DNA of 64,000 nucleotides from Fibrobacter sp. UWB10 (lineage in GTDB: Bacteria; Fibrobacterota; Fibrobacteria; Fibrobacterales; Fibrobacteraceae): the NCBI RefSeq assembly GCF_900182935.1, contig NZ_FXUE01000004.1, positions 1 through 64,000 on the forward strand, in the 5' to 3' direction. Below, in pieces: positions 23,919-32,581 of this stretch. Made by a program: the position numbers and the translations under genes. The notes under the pieces were generated by a model. It was not told where the DNA came from and did not search any database. It saw only the letters and a list, made by a program, of their open reading frames with translations. How positions within the stretch are numbered: position 1 is the stretch's first letter; each line of letters opens with the position of its first letter.

Positions 23919-26679
23919 CGAATTGCGTAAAATGAGAATACTTGTGTTGCTGCTTGCCTTGTTGTGGTTTGCAGCGTGTTCCGATGACGACGGCAGCGTT
24001 GTACTCCGTTTAGATGAAAACGGTTACGTTTTTTCGCCGACAAAATTGGAGGGTTCTGTGGAATACCTGCCATCCATGAAGCCCGAGGCGATGCGTGTCA
24101 TAGAACTGGATGAAAAACTGAATCCGATTGATTCGTTTGAAGTTTCGCTGAAAAAGAATTCGGATACAGATTTCTTTGTGGAAAGTCGCGATTATGAATA
24201 TCCGTATGTGAAAATTGTGACGGTGTTTTCTGTCGGGAATAAGAAAATGGAATTTGCGCAATATGTACACCTGTCCAATGACAATTCGAGATTAAGGCTG
24301 AATATCTATGGAGCTTTGGCCGCTGATCGAATCGAATATCTTGTCAAGAACAAGAAAAAAAGTTTCAATCAAGCAGAAAATCAAGCTTTAGAAGAATTGG
24401 GTAAGGTGTTCGACATAGAACTAGACGATGTCAATGAAAGAAGATATAATGGCTTCAGTTATTATGGAGAGCAGTTACAGGATCTCTTGCCGTATGTTTA
24501 TTGCCGCCATGAAATTTCGGACAGCTTGTTCTATGAGAATTTCAATAAATTCAATAGTATGTTTGCTGAAAAAGGTATGATTGATTCGGCATGGGTCTTG
24601 GAAGCGGCTGATGCATGGCTTTCTACTTTTGAAATTCTTGCAGACTCGGCCGATTACCTTTTCAAAAGCGTTTCGAAAGATACTGTAAATTACTTGTATT
24701 GGATGGATGAAAAGTTTTTCAGTCGCGCGTATGGAATAGATTTGACGAGCGGGTATACAAAAGAAGTTGTCAACACGAATAGGGCTAGTGCTTTTTACGG
24801 CAGGACATTCGTGTATACTAGTCATGTTAAATACGGTAGCAGGCAAAGTAAGTGGCGCCTGTTGTCAGTCTTGGAAGATTCCTTGGGGATGTGCGAACAT
24901 CAGAGTAGCTATTATAGCACCAAATCTATTCAGCGAAACGATACGATTTATACGTGCCGGCCTGAATCCCATATATGGGAGGTGATTACCGAGCGTGATT
25001 CCCTGTTCAATCACCAATATGGCGAGTGTTCAAGGGATCAAAACAATGGTCGGGCCATGTACGTTCATGATTCCTTGTTTGTTTGTGAATGCGAAGACAG
25101 CAAATGTGCTTGGAGCGATAAGTATGTAGAAAAAGTATTTCTGGAAAGCGATACGATGTATGCCAAGGTTTTAGACGCCAAGGCTACGGCACGATTTGGT
25201 AAATGTGCGTACGGAAACTTTGGCGATATGCTAAAGTTGGATAGCTTGTTTGTGGAATGTTCTGGTAATAGGTGGAACCCGATTGATTCACTGCTGTATT
25301 ACTTGGGGCATTGTTCTAGTGTCAATTACAAGGGCGAACATAATGGCTCGTATTATTCTTGCCAAGGTACATGGTCCAATATTGACGATACCACATGGCG
25401 GGAAATTTATCCTCCCGAATATTATAACGATAAATGCGACTTGAATCGCATCGTGGAATACGACAGCTCATATTACATTTGTGAACAGCTAAAATGTGAA
25501 GGAGACGGCTGCTTTGCCTTTAGAACCTGGCGCAAGCTAGAAGACGCCGAATTGATTCCGCCGGTTTTGAATAAGGATACCTGCGGAAGTCCTCAAGAGA
25601 ATTTGAAGATTGTCTATGACGATGTGTTCTACGAATGTAAAGATGGAAAGTGGGAAACGGTTCCTGAAGATTCTTTGTTACCTCCTGAAAAAGATGGCGT
25701 GGTTTGCGATGATTCCTTGGGCGGCGCCGTCAAAAAGTATGGTTCGTATTATTACACCTGCAAAGAGTACCAATGGAAGGCTTTAAGTGTCAAAGAATCA
25801 CTGCCTTATCTATATCGTGACAGTTTAGGTTCTTGTGATACAATCTCGAATAAACTGTTGCTCTGGGATAAAGACCGTGGGGGATTCTTTGGCTGTACTC
25901 TGAGGGATAGCATTTATAAATGGGATGAGATAAGCGTCGGAACAGATCCTTATACGTTGCCGAAAAAATTGGTTGTTTCAAAACTTGCGGGAAACACATT
26001 GGGTGATTCCACTTATGAAGCGACGGTAGACGGGGTTGTTTATCACTTTAATATCAGGAAAATGACCTATACGCAGCCGTTCTATAATTTGATTTTGAGT
26101 CAGGTAGATTTTGGTGGAAAAAGCTATGCAGCGTATTCGTATGGAGGCCGATTGTTCCTGCATGGGGAACGTGGAAAAGATTCGCTCATGCTAAGTTCTA
26201 TTGAAAACCCGAGTGCATCTTTCACTGATTTTTATGCGAATTGGAAAAAACGGATAGTTGCAACTTGGCGAGGTTCTACCCCGGATGCAGAGGTGCCGGA
26301 TTCAAGCGTGTCAGTACTTATGTACAGCAAAGATACGTACATGACTTATGAACAGGCGAAAGCATTCTGTCCTAAAGGATTCCATATTCCGAGTGAAATG
26401 GAATTTGAAAAAGGCTTTAGATATGGAACAAGTTATTTGGATTTGCGAAATGACTCGCCGATTAGATGGTATTTTAAAGGGTCTAACTTTGATAGCTCCA
26501 CTTCTAATGAAATCTATGCCGATATTTTCTGGACAAGTACCGAAAAAGATACAGACACGCAATATTGCTATGAAACGACCATAAGGACTGTTACAATGGA
26601 TGTTAAGGGTACAGGTGTTGTGGAATGTCCCAAAGATTTGTACCCGATGGTACAGGCGATGTGCGTGATGGATGATTGA
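23911..26679 (+). CDS. Large lipoprotein, paralog of the preceding gene, with FISUMP-like C-terminus
   Basis: The 922-residue lipoprotein has lipobox 'FAAC'. The first ~210 residues parallel the upstream protein almost motif for motif, so the pair arose by duplication. The middle region (about 320-650) has at least six C...Y.C....W modules. The last ~130 residues ('YMTYEQAKAFCPKGFHIPSEMEFEKG', 'DIFWTSTEKD') resemble a FISUMP domain that the upstream paralog lacks. The ATG overlaps the previous stop in an ATGA-type junction, so translation is probably coupled; an ATG at 23932 is an alternative. The function is unknown. Confidence 0.75.
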   Translation: MINELRKMRILVLLLALLWFAACSDDDGSVVLRLDENGYVFSPTKLEGSVEYLPSMKPEAMRVIELDEKLNPIDSFEVSLKKNSDTDFFVESRDYEYPYVKIVTVFSVGNKKMEFAQYVHLSNDNSRLRLNIYGALAADRIEYLVKNKKKSFNQAENQALEELGKVFDIELDDVNERRYNGFSYYGEQLQDLLPYVYCRHEISDSLFYENFNKFNSMFAEKGMIDSAWVLEAADAWLSTFEILADSADYLFKSVSKDTVNYLYWMDEKFFSRAYGIDLTSGYTKEVVNTNRASAFYGRTFVYTSHVKYGSRQSKWRLLSVLEDSLGMCEHQSSYYSTKSIQRNDTIYTCRPESHIWEVITERDSLFNHQYGECSRDQNNGRAMYVHDSLFVCECEDSKCAWSDKYVEKVFLESDTMYAKVLDAKATARFGKCAYGNFGDMLKLDSLFVECSGNRWNPIDSLLYYLGHCSSVNYKGEHNGSYYSCQGTWSNIDDTTWREIYPPEYYNDKCDLNRIVEYDSSYYICEQLKCEGDGCFAFRTWRKLEDAELIPPVLNKDTCGSPQENLKIVYDDVFYECKDGKWETVPEDSLLPPEKDGVVCDDSLGGAVKKYGSYYYTCKEYQWKALSVKESLPYLYRDSLGSCDTISNKLLLWDKDRGGFFGCTLRDSIYKWDEISVGTDPYTLPKKLVVSKLAGNTLGDSTYEATVDGVVYHFNIRKMTYTQPFYNLILSQVDFGGKSYAAYSYGGRLFLHGERGKDSLMLSSIENPSASFTDFYANWKKRIVATWRGSTPDAEVPDSSVSVLMYSKDTYMTYEQAKAFCPKGFHIPSEMEFEKGFRYGTSYLDLRNDSPIRWYFKGSNFDSSTSNEIYADIFWTSTEKDTDTQYCYETTIRTVTMDVKGTGVVECPKDLYPMVQAMCVMDD

Positions 26680-26706
26680 TTTGTATTTTTTTAACGAGGT
26701 TTGATG

Positions 26707-27297
26707 ATGAATACTCTCGAAGCTATCAAAACACGCCGTAGTACCCGCAAGTTCAAGGCGCAACCTGTAGAACTTGAAAAATTGCAGACCATCGTTGAGG
26801 CTGGCCGTTTCGGACCCACCGGCGGTAACGCGCAGACGAATCACTTCTTCGTGATTTCGGATGCTGCAGTGATTGCAAAGCTCAAGGAACTCGTGCAGTC
26901 CGCTTTTGCTGCGATGGAACTCCGCGAAGACCTTTACAAGAGTCTTAAGAATTCGATTACGCTTGCTCGCAAGGGCAACTATTCTTTCTGCTATACCGCG
27001 CCTGTATTGATTGTGGTTGCAAACAAGAAGGAATACGGCAATAATATGGCCGATGTCGCCTGCGCTGTCGAAAACATGATGCTTGCCGCGAACGAACTCG
27101 ACCTTGGCAGTTGCTACATCAACCAGCTCAAGTGGCTGAACGAAGACCCGACGCTCCTCGAATACCTGCGCTCCCTCGGCCTTAAAGGAGACGAACGTGT
27201 GTATGCCTCGGTCGCCATTGGCTATGCCGACACAGAATCCGGCCTCCCGAACCGCACGGAATCTCCGCGCATCGGAAACGAAGTCGTATTTGTGTAG
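26707..27297 (+). CDS. Nitroreductase family protein
   Basis: The 196-residue protein fits the small FMN-dependent nitroreductase family. The N-terminal 'AIKTRRSTRKF' binds FMN phosphate, 'AGRFGPTGGNAQTNHFFVI' follows near 30-50, and the C-terminal 'NELDLGSCYINQLKWL' and 'VYASVAIGYA' blocks are typical. Such enzymes reduce nitroaromatics, quinones or other electron acceptors with NAD(P)H; the natural substrate is unknown. GAGG at 26696-26699 with 7-base spacing favours the ATG at 26707 over 26704 or TTG 26701. It follows the lipoprotein pair by 27 bases and may share its transcript. Confidence 0.88.
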   Translation: MNTLEAIKTRRSTRKFKAQPVELEKLQTIVEAGRFGPTGGNAQTNHFFVISDAAVIAKLKELVQSAFAAMELREDLYKSLKNSITLARKGNYSFCYTAPVLIVVANKKEYGNNMADVACAVENMMLAANELDLGSCYINQLKWLNEDPTLLEYLRSLGLKGDERVYASVAIGYADTESGLPNRTESPRIGNEVVFV

Positions 27298-27324
27298 CAG
27301 TCTAATTTACGCAGAGATTGAAAT

Positions 27325-27816
27325 ATGTCAGAACAAATTTTAACTCGCGAATCTTTAATTGATTTTTTCGGTGAACAGGAATACGAAAAGCTTTGCCGCC
27401 ATGAGGCGGGCCACGCTTTGATTGCGATTCTGTTCAAGCGCCCCATCGATTACGTTAAAATCAACAATTCCAAAGAAAAGCCGAGCGTCACGCGCATGCT
27501 GGGGAACTCGCTCGAAGGTTCCGCCCACATTGCGATTGCGGGACACATGTCGGATTTCTTGTTTCGCAAGAATTTCGCCTGTGACCTCGACACCGTCATG
27601 AAGGAACTCCCGATGGAACTTTACCGGAGCGATCCGGACTACCAGAGCTTCCAGGCGTCTTGCTATTATTACCAGCTTTCCGAAGCGAATGTCGTTGAGC
27701 AGGTGTATAACTTGATGATGGCCTGCCGAAAACCGCTTACCGCGATTGCAACCGCCCTAAACGAAAAGACGAATTTGAGCAATGCGGACCTTGTCGCGAT
27801 TATGAGCGCGAAGTAA
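27325..27816 (+). CDS. Stand-alone M41-like metallopeptidase domain protein
   Basis: The product is 163 residues. 'LCRHEAGHALIAILF' at 23-37 is the zinc-binding HEAGH helix of peptidase family M41 (the FtsH protease domain). 'AHIAIAGHMSDFLF' near 67-80 stands where FtsH has its 'gG-aAEe-' helix. Asp87 or Asp89 in 'CDLDTVMKEL' could be the third zinc ligand. The AAA+ ATPase and membrane segments of FtsH are absent, and no signal peptide is seen, so it is a small cytoplasmic protein. The substrate and even activity are unknown. It follows the nitroreductase by 27 bases and ends at a terminator. Confidence 0.65.
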   Translation: MSEQILTRESLIDFFGEQEYEKLCRHEAGHALIAILFKRPIDYVKINNSKEKPSVTRMLGNSLEGSAHIAIAGHMSDFLFRKNFACDLDTVMKELPMELYRSDPDYQSFQASCYYYQLSEANVVEQVYNLMMACRKPLTAIATALNEKTNLSNADLVAIMSAK

Positions 27817-27840
27817 CTGGCTTGTGCCGATTTGATAAAT

Positions 27841-27873
27841 CGTCCACGCTTTTTCCGGCGTGGATTTTTGTTT
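27841..27873 (+). terminator. Intrinsic terminator
   Basis: TCCACGC (27843-27849) and GCGTGGA (27858-27864) form a 7-bp stem followed by TTTTTG and more Ts. Confidence 0.88.
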
Positions 27874-27947
27874 TTCCTGCGACAGGATGTATATTTTAGC
27901 TGGGTTGTTTAAATAAGGGTTGCATGCGCTTCCCTAAAGGGTTGTTT

Positions 27948-29429
27948 ATGCTTAAAAGCATTCTACGGACTGCGGCAGTGGCCGCTTCCTTCTCTATGGT
28001 TTCGTTATCGGCGGGGGTTTCGCCGGTGCAGGCCGAAACGCTTCCGACTGCAAACGAGATGTTTGCGAAAATGGGATTTGGCATTAACATCGGTAACACG
28101 ATGGAAGTGCCGGGGAATCCGACCGGTTGGGGCAACAAGTTCCCGACCGAAGCATACATCGACTCGGTCAAGGCGGCGGGCTTTAGCACCATTCGCATTC
28201 CTTGCGCTTGGGATAGCCATGCGACAAATGGCGTGATTAATGAAAGCTGGATGGACTCGGTACAGACGGTCGTGGACATGTGCATGCGCGCAGGACTTGT
28301 GACTGTCTTGAACATTCACTGGGATGGCGGCTGGCTTGAAGGCAATTTGAGCGACGACAAGAAAGACGAAGTGAATGCAAAGCAGAAGGCTTACTGGACA
28401 CAGATTGCAAACCGCTTCAAGAATTACAACGAAAACTTGCTTTTCGCGAGTGCGAATGAACCTGCGACTACCGACGACAATTACAAACACGAAACTGAAA
28501 TCCTCATGACGTACCACCAGACGTTTGTGGATGCTGTGCGCGCCACCGGTGGCAACAATGCTAGCCGCACGCTTGTGATTCAGGGACCGTCGACAAGTGT
28601 GGACCGCACCTGCGAAGTCATGCCAGTTTCTAAGCTTCCGAAAGATGTGATTGCGGACCGCTTGATGGTCGAGGTGCATTACTACGATCCGTACACCTAC
28701 ACGCTAATGAACGATGTTGCTGATTGGGGCGCTCAAGTTTATCCGCAGTATTACTGGGGTACAGAAGATTTGGCGACCGGTGACGACATCATTCACAATT
28801 GCGGCTATAACGCTTGGGCGGGCGCGATGGGCGACCCTTGTACAGGTGACCGCATGGATGACCAGTTTGGTAAAATGAAGACGAATTTTGTCGACAAGGG
28901 TGTACCTGTTTTAATCGGTGAATTCGGCGCGAATGACCGTGTGGGAGTTTTGACTGGTGACAAGTACGCTAAGCACCGCAAAGGTCGCCTCGCGTATTAT
29001 GACTACCTAATGAATTCTGCCTTCAAGCACAAGGTGGTGCCTGTCGCTTGGGATACGGGCCACGAAGGCGAAAACAACATGACGATTATCCGCAGGCAAT
29101 CGGAACCGGATGGTTCTATATTCGATTTGGAAATTTTGAACATCATGCGTCACGCTTATGGACTTGCCGACTATGAGAACAACGGAATCACGCATGTCGA
29201 AGACTTTGCGGGCCCGACAAAGATTGCCGAGGCCAAGCCGTTGGTCGCAAATATGGGTCAAATTGTCCGTGTGGAAGATCGCCTCGAAGCGGATGGCGAT
29301 ATTACTTTGTTTGACATGAATGGAGGCCTTGTTCGCCGCGCTGCGAATAACCTTTCGCTGGAAGGATTACCGTTTGGCATTTATTTTGCTAAGTGCAAGG
29401 GCAACTTGACTAAGGTAAATGTTAGATAA
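27948..29429 (+). CDS. Secreted GH5 family glycoside hydrolase (cellulase-like)
   Basis: The product is a 493-residue secreted enzyme. The ATG at 27948 follows AAAGGG by 6 bases and yields a standard signal peptide ending 'VQA'; ATG 27924 is an alternative. The (beta/alpha)8 domain has 'GFGINIGNTME' near the N-terminus, 'GFSTIRIPCAW', the acid/base Glu171 in 'ASANEP', and the nucleophile Glu325 in 'LIGEFGAN'. The likely activity is endo-beta-glucanase on cellulose or mixed-linkage glucan; mannanase cannot be excluded. The last ~60 residues ('ITLFDMNGGL...LPFGIYFAKC') form a type IX-like sorting tail. A terminator follows, so it is transcribed alone. Confidence 0.88.
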   Translation: MLKSILRTAAVAASFSMVSLSAGVSPVQAETLPTANEMFAKMGFGINIGNTMEVPGNPTGWGNKFPTEAYIDSVKAAGFSTIRIPCAWDSHATNGVINESWMDSVQTVVDMCMRAGLVTVLNIHWDGGWLEGNLSDDKKDEVNAKQKAYWTQIANRFKNYNENLLFASANEPATTDDNYKHETEILMTYHQTFVDAVRATGGNNASRTLVIQGPSTSVDRTCEVMPVSKLPKDVIADRLMVEVHYYDPYTYTLMNDVADWGAQVYPQYYWGTEDLATGDDIIHNCGYNAWAGAMGDPCTGDRMDDQFGKMKTNFVDKGVPVLIGEFGANDRVGVLTGDKYAKHRKGRLAYYDYLMNSAFKHKVVPVAWDTGHEGENNMTIIRRQSEPDGSIFDLEILNIMRHAYGLADYENNGITHVEDFAGPTKIAEAKPLVANMGQIVRVEDRLEADGDITLFDMNGGLVRRAANNLSLEGLPFGIYFAKCKGNLTKVNVR

Positions 29430-29463
29430 CATAACTTTGTAAAATTACGTTTAAGGTTAAGGT

Positions 29464-29497
29464 AAAATCCAGGTTCTATGAGAATCTGGATTTTTTT
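29464..29497 (+). terminator. Intrinsic terminator
   Basis: AAATCCAG and CTGGATTT form the stem, extended by GTTCT/AGAAT around the loop, with seven Ts at the 3' side. Confidence 0.88.
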
Positions 29498-29526
29498 GAT
29501 ATATATTCACTCTGTCACTTAGAGTG

Positions 29527-31683
29527 ATGAAGAGAAAAATGTTTCGTTCAGTTTACGCAGTGTTAGGGTCCTTAATGCTGTTAGTCGCAGTGTCGGCTAA
29601 CGCCTACACGATTAATTATAATCTGAACGGTGGCGTCAATCATCCTGAAAATCCTGAGAGCTACGACGAGGCTGCGGGCCGTTTCGATTTGAAGGCCCCC
29701 TCGCGAGATGGGTATTCTTTTTTGGGGTGGTACATTGAATTTTCTGAAGGCGTGGATGTTCCGCCTAACATGTACTATGGAGAATATCAAGATTATTCCA
29801 TGTATGTGCTTGCAAACTATCTCGGCAGCTTTAGCGTGTATGCCAGATGGGGGCTCATTCCGCAAACGCCCAAGCAAGATGAACGCGGTTGCTACTTGAT
29901 TTATACCGCCGAAGAACTTTACGGCATTGCGACTGTTTCGATTGCCGATTCTACGGCGTTCTCCAAAAAAGACGATTACAAATTTGAAGGTTGCGTTTCT
30001 CTCCAGAACGATATCGTAGTGAACGAGAATCTTTTGGATTCCACCGGAAACTTGTCTAGGGAAGATTATGTCTGGTGGATTCCTTTAAAGTTCAAGGGAA
30101 CTTTTGAAGGCAATGGCTTCAAGATTTCTGGCTTGCGCGGTAGCGATGGCTTTTTTGTAACGCTGGGTGACGAAAACGATGTGTGGGGCAAGAGTGTCAC
30201 GGTCGTAAGAAACTTGGGCATTACGGATTCCTATTTCTCGGGCGGTGATGCTGGTGGAATCGTGGGCAAGGTTGTTGGCCTTGTCCAAATGACGAATGTT
30301 TATGCCGATGTCTCTGTTCAAGGCTTGCGCTCTACAGTCGCAAGTGCTGCTCCGACTGCCGATAGCGTGCAGTTTGAAATTCATTATGTGCTGAACGGTG
30401 GCGAAAACAGCGAACTGAATCCGGCGGGATATGTCAAGGGCGATTCTGCCATTGTTCTTGCCGACCCGCAAAAAGAAAACGATGAATTCGAAGGTTGGTT
30501 CTTGGACGAAGACTTTACGCAAAAAATCGATACGATCAAGACGGAGCATTTTGGCGATTGGACTCTCTATGCAAAATGGAAAAGCTACTTCGTAATCGAT
30601 GTCGAAATGAATGGCGGCCAGTTCTACAATGGTGAAAGTTTCTACAAACCGCATGTTGTCAAGTGGTCGGCTGATTCTTCGGCGTATGTGCTTGGTAAAG
30701 CTTACTGGTCTGGCTTTGAATTTGCGGGCTGGTTTGCGGATTCCTTATTCGAAACTGAGATTGCCGAAATCCCCGCGGGCAACACCGAAGACCTTACGGT
30801 TTACGCCAAGTGGAATACGACGGAATATACCATCACGTACCACATGAACGGTGGCGAAAACAGCCTGGAAAACTTGACTGCGTTCAATGCCGCCGATGTC
30901 GGTTTTGAATTCAAGGCTCCCTCTCGCGACGGTGCAAAATTCTACCGCTGGACTCCGGAAAAACTCAGCTACTATTCGGCGGTTCAGTTGACGGAAAAGA
31001 AAAGCGTCGATCTGTTTGCGGAATGGACTCCGGCACCGCAAAAGCCTGAACAGGATACAGCAGGCTGCTATCACCTAAAGAATAAAGAAGAACTCTATTG
31101 GTTTGCGGGCCTTGTCAACGGCACCTTGGATAGCATCGAGCGCGATCCCAAGGCATGCGCCTCGCTTGACTCCGACATTGTCATCAACGAAAATATATGG
31201 CAAGATTCTGCGCTGAATCTTGACGACTCGCTGACCTATTTTGTATGGGATGCCATTTGGGATTACGAAGGAACTTTCCTGGGTAACGGGCATTCCATTA
31301 CGGGCTTGCTTGCGAATAGCAGCTGTGGCGATGAGCACATGTTTGCCGGAATGTTCTGCAATGTAAGCAATTACAAGAATGTCGTGAACGTCAAGGTGAA
31401 CGGCTCGTACGTCCAAGAATTTGGCTACATCGACAACTTCGTCATTACCGGCGGTACCATGCCTGTGCAGCCGACGCTTCAGGGCGAATGGCGTGCCGTG
31501 GTGGGTGGCAAGAGCGTGAGCCTGTTCGGGCTTGCTCCGGGTAAGATGCTTTTCGTGTACGACCTGCAGGGTCGCTTGCTCCGCCGCGAAAGAACGGAAC
31601 CGACGATGCTTATGGACTTTATGGATGCAGGCAAGTTCTTGATTCGCTACGGAAACGAAACTCGCGCTGTCACGATCCGCTGA
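29527..31683 (+). CDS. Secreted InlB B-repeat (List-Bact repeat) protein
   Basis: The 718-residue protein has a signal peptide ending 'ANA/Y'. Four InlB-type B-repeats are visible, each opening with the family phrase: '[12 protein letters not shown]', '[12 protein letters not shown]', '[12 protein letters not shown]' and '[12 protein letters not shown]', followed by 'F-GWY/F' and 'TLYAKW'. Two longer segments ('[15 protein letters not shown]...', '[15 protein letters not shown]...') with '[11 protein letters not shown]' and '[11 protein letters not shown]' look like GLUG/filamentous-type beta-helical modules. The C-terminal tail '[12 protein letters not shown]...GKFLIRYG' is of the type IX kind. 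A surface adhesin-like role is inference. The gene is followed by folE after only 19 bases. Confidence 0.83.
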   Translation: MKRKMFRSVYAVLGSLMLLVAVSANAYTINYNLNGGVNHPENPESYDEAAGRFDLKAPSRDGYSFLGWYIEFSEGVDVPPNMYYGEYQDYSMYVLANYLGSFSVYARWGLIPQTPKQDERGCYLIYTAEELYGIATVSIADSTAFSKKDDYKFEGCVSLQNDIVVNENLLDSTGNLSREDYVWWIPLKFKGTFEGNGFKISGLRGSDGFFVTLGDENDVWGKSVTVVRNLGITDSYFSGGDAGGIVGKVVGLVQMTNVYADVSVQGLRSTVASAAPTADSVQFEIHYVLNGGENSELNPAGYVKGDSAIVLADPQKENDEFEGWFLDEDFTQKIDTIKTEHFGDWTLYAKWKSYFVIDVEMNGGQFYNGESFYKPHVVKWSADSSAYVLGKAYWSGFEFAGWFADSLFETEIAEIPAGNTEDLTVYAKWNTTEYTITYHMNGGENSLENLTAFNAADVGFEFKAPSRDGAKFYRWTPEKLSYYSAVQLTEKKSVDLFAEWTPAPQKPEQDTAGCYHLKNKEELYWFAGLVNGTLDSIERDPKACASLDSDIVINENIWQDSALNLDDSLTYFVWDAIWDYEGTFLGNGHSITGLLANSSCGDEHMFAGMFCNVSNYKNVVNVKVNGSYVQEFGYIDNFVITGGTMPVQPTLQGEWRAVVGGKSVSLFGLAPGKMLFVYDLQGRLLRRERTEPTMLMDFMDAGKFLIRYGNETRAVTIR

Positions 31684-31689
31684 TTTTGC

Positions 31690-31695
31690 TATCTT
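31690..31695 (+). promoter_or_regulatory. Putative -10 box of folE (leaderless)
   Basis: TATCTT ends 7 bases before the folE ATG; a CTGTCA 17 bases upstream, still within the preceding gene, could be the -35. Confidence 0.5.
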
Positions 31696-31702
31696 TGGCC
31701 CC

Positions 31703-32272
31703 ATGATGGATTTTAAGAAAATGGAAGACGGCTTCCGGATGATTCTGGAAGGCATGGGCGAAAACCCGAACCGCGAAGGTCTTATCGATACGCCTAAACG
31801 TGTCGCGAAGATGTATGCCGAACTCATGACGGGCCTTTCTGGCGAAATGCGTGCCGAAGATATTCTCAAGACGCGCTTTCATGAAAAGTACGATGAAATG
31901 ATTATCGTGCCGGACATTGAGTTTGCAAGCATGTGCGAACACCATTTTCTTCCGTTCACGGGTAAGGCTCATGTGGCCTACATTCCGGGTGATTGCGTGG
32001 TCGGTCTTTCCAAGATTCCGCGCGTGGTGGAATTCTATGCACGTTTCCCGCAGATTCAGGAGCGCATGACGCGTCAGATTGCAGAGCTCATTCAGAAAGA
32101 ACTGAACCCGAAGGGTGTCGCGGTTGTTTTGGAAGCATCTCACATGTGCATGACGATGCGTGGTGTCAAAAAACCGGGTGCGACCATGGTGACCACACAG
32201 CTTTTGGGTCGATTCAAGACTGATGAAAAAACTCGCGCTGAATTCATGTCTAGAATTTACGCTCCTAGGTAA
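31703..32272 (+). CDS. folE: GTP cyclohydrolase I
   Basis: FolE converts GTP to dihydroneopterin triphosphate, the first step of folate (and some tRNA base) synthesis. The 189-residue protein is a zinc enzyme of standard length. '[10 protein letters not shown]' holds the zinc Cys and catalytic His residues, '[27 protein letters not shown]' follows, and '[10 protein letters not shown]' supplies the second zinc Cys. ATG 31703 or ATG 31706 could be used. No other folate gene is adjacent. Confidence 0.97.
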   Translation: MMDFKKMEDGFRMILEGMGENPNREGLIDTPKRVAKMYAELMTGLSGEMRAEDILKTRFHEKYDEMIIVPDIEFASMCEHHFLPFTGKAHVAYIPGDCVVGLSKIPRVVEFYARFPQIQERMTRQIAELIQKELNPKGVAVVLEASHMCMTMRGVKKPGATMVTTQLLGRFKTDEKTRAEFMSRIYAPR

Positions 32273-32311
32273 ACGTTCTTTCAAAAAACGTGTTAATATT
32301 TTTCTGGTTTT

Positions 32312-32346
32312 AGTCCCCCGCTCTGGTCGGGGGCTTTTATTTTTTT
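32312..32346 (+). terminator. Intrinsic terminator after folE
   Basis: AGTCCCCCG (32312-32320) pairs with CGGGGGCTT from 32328, and a T-rich tract follows. Confidence 0.9.
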
Positions 32347-32390
32347 TCAAAATAAGCTAAATGGGGTAGCCGGCGTGTGTAAGAATAACC

Positions 32391-32407
32391 TTATCCATTA
32401 TGGATAA
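32391..32407. promoter_or_regulatory. Inverted repeat, operator-like
   Basis: TTATCCAT and ATGGATAA form 8-bp perfect arms around one central base, in the 235-base A/T-rich region upstream of the hydrolase gene. This is the kind of site a dimeric regulator binds; no regulator is identified. Confidence 0.4.
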
Positions 32408-32478
32408 ATTACATATAAATTAGAACGCGAAAATCTTGCTTTTTAAGCTAATTTCGCCATTTTTGGCTCCTTTTGACT

Positions 32479-32495
32479 ATGGACTTATTGTCCAT
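32479..32495. promoter_or_regulatory. Second inverted repeat upstream of the hydrolase gene
   Basis: ATGGAC and GTCCAT form perfect 6-bp arms around TTATT. It lies about 40-50 bases before a TATCTT that could be the -10 of the downstream gene. Confidence 0.35.
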
Positions 32496-32581
32496 GGAAA
32501 CTCGTTTCGGACTGTTTTTTTCGCTTGTTTTTCAAGGTATCTTTAGAATGGTGTTAAGGGAAAGGTATAAAAGGAGTCACA

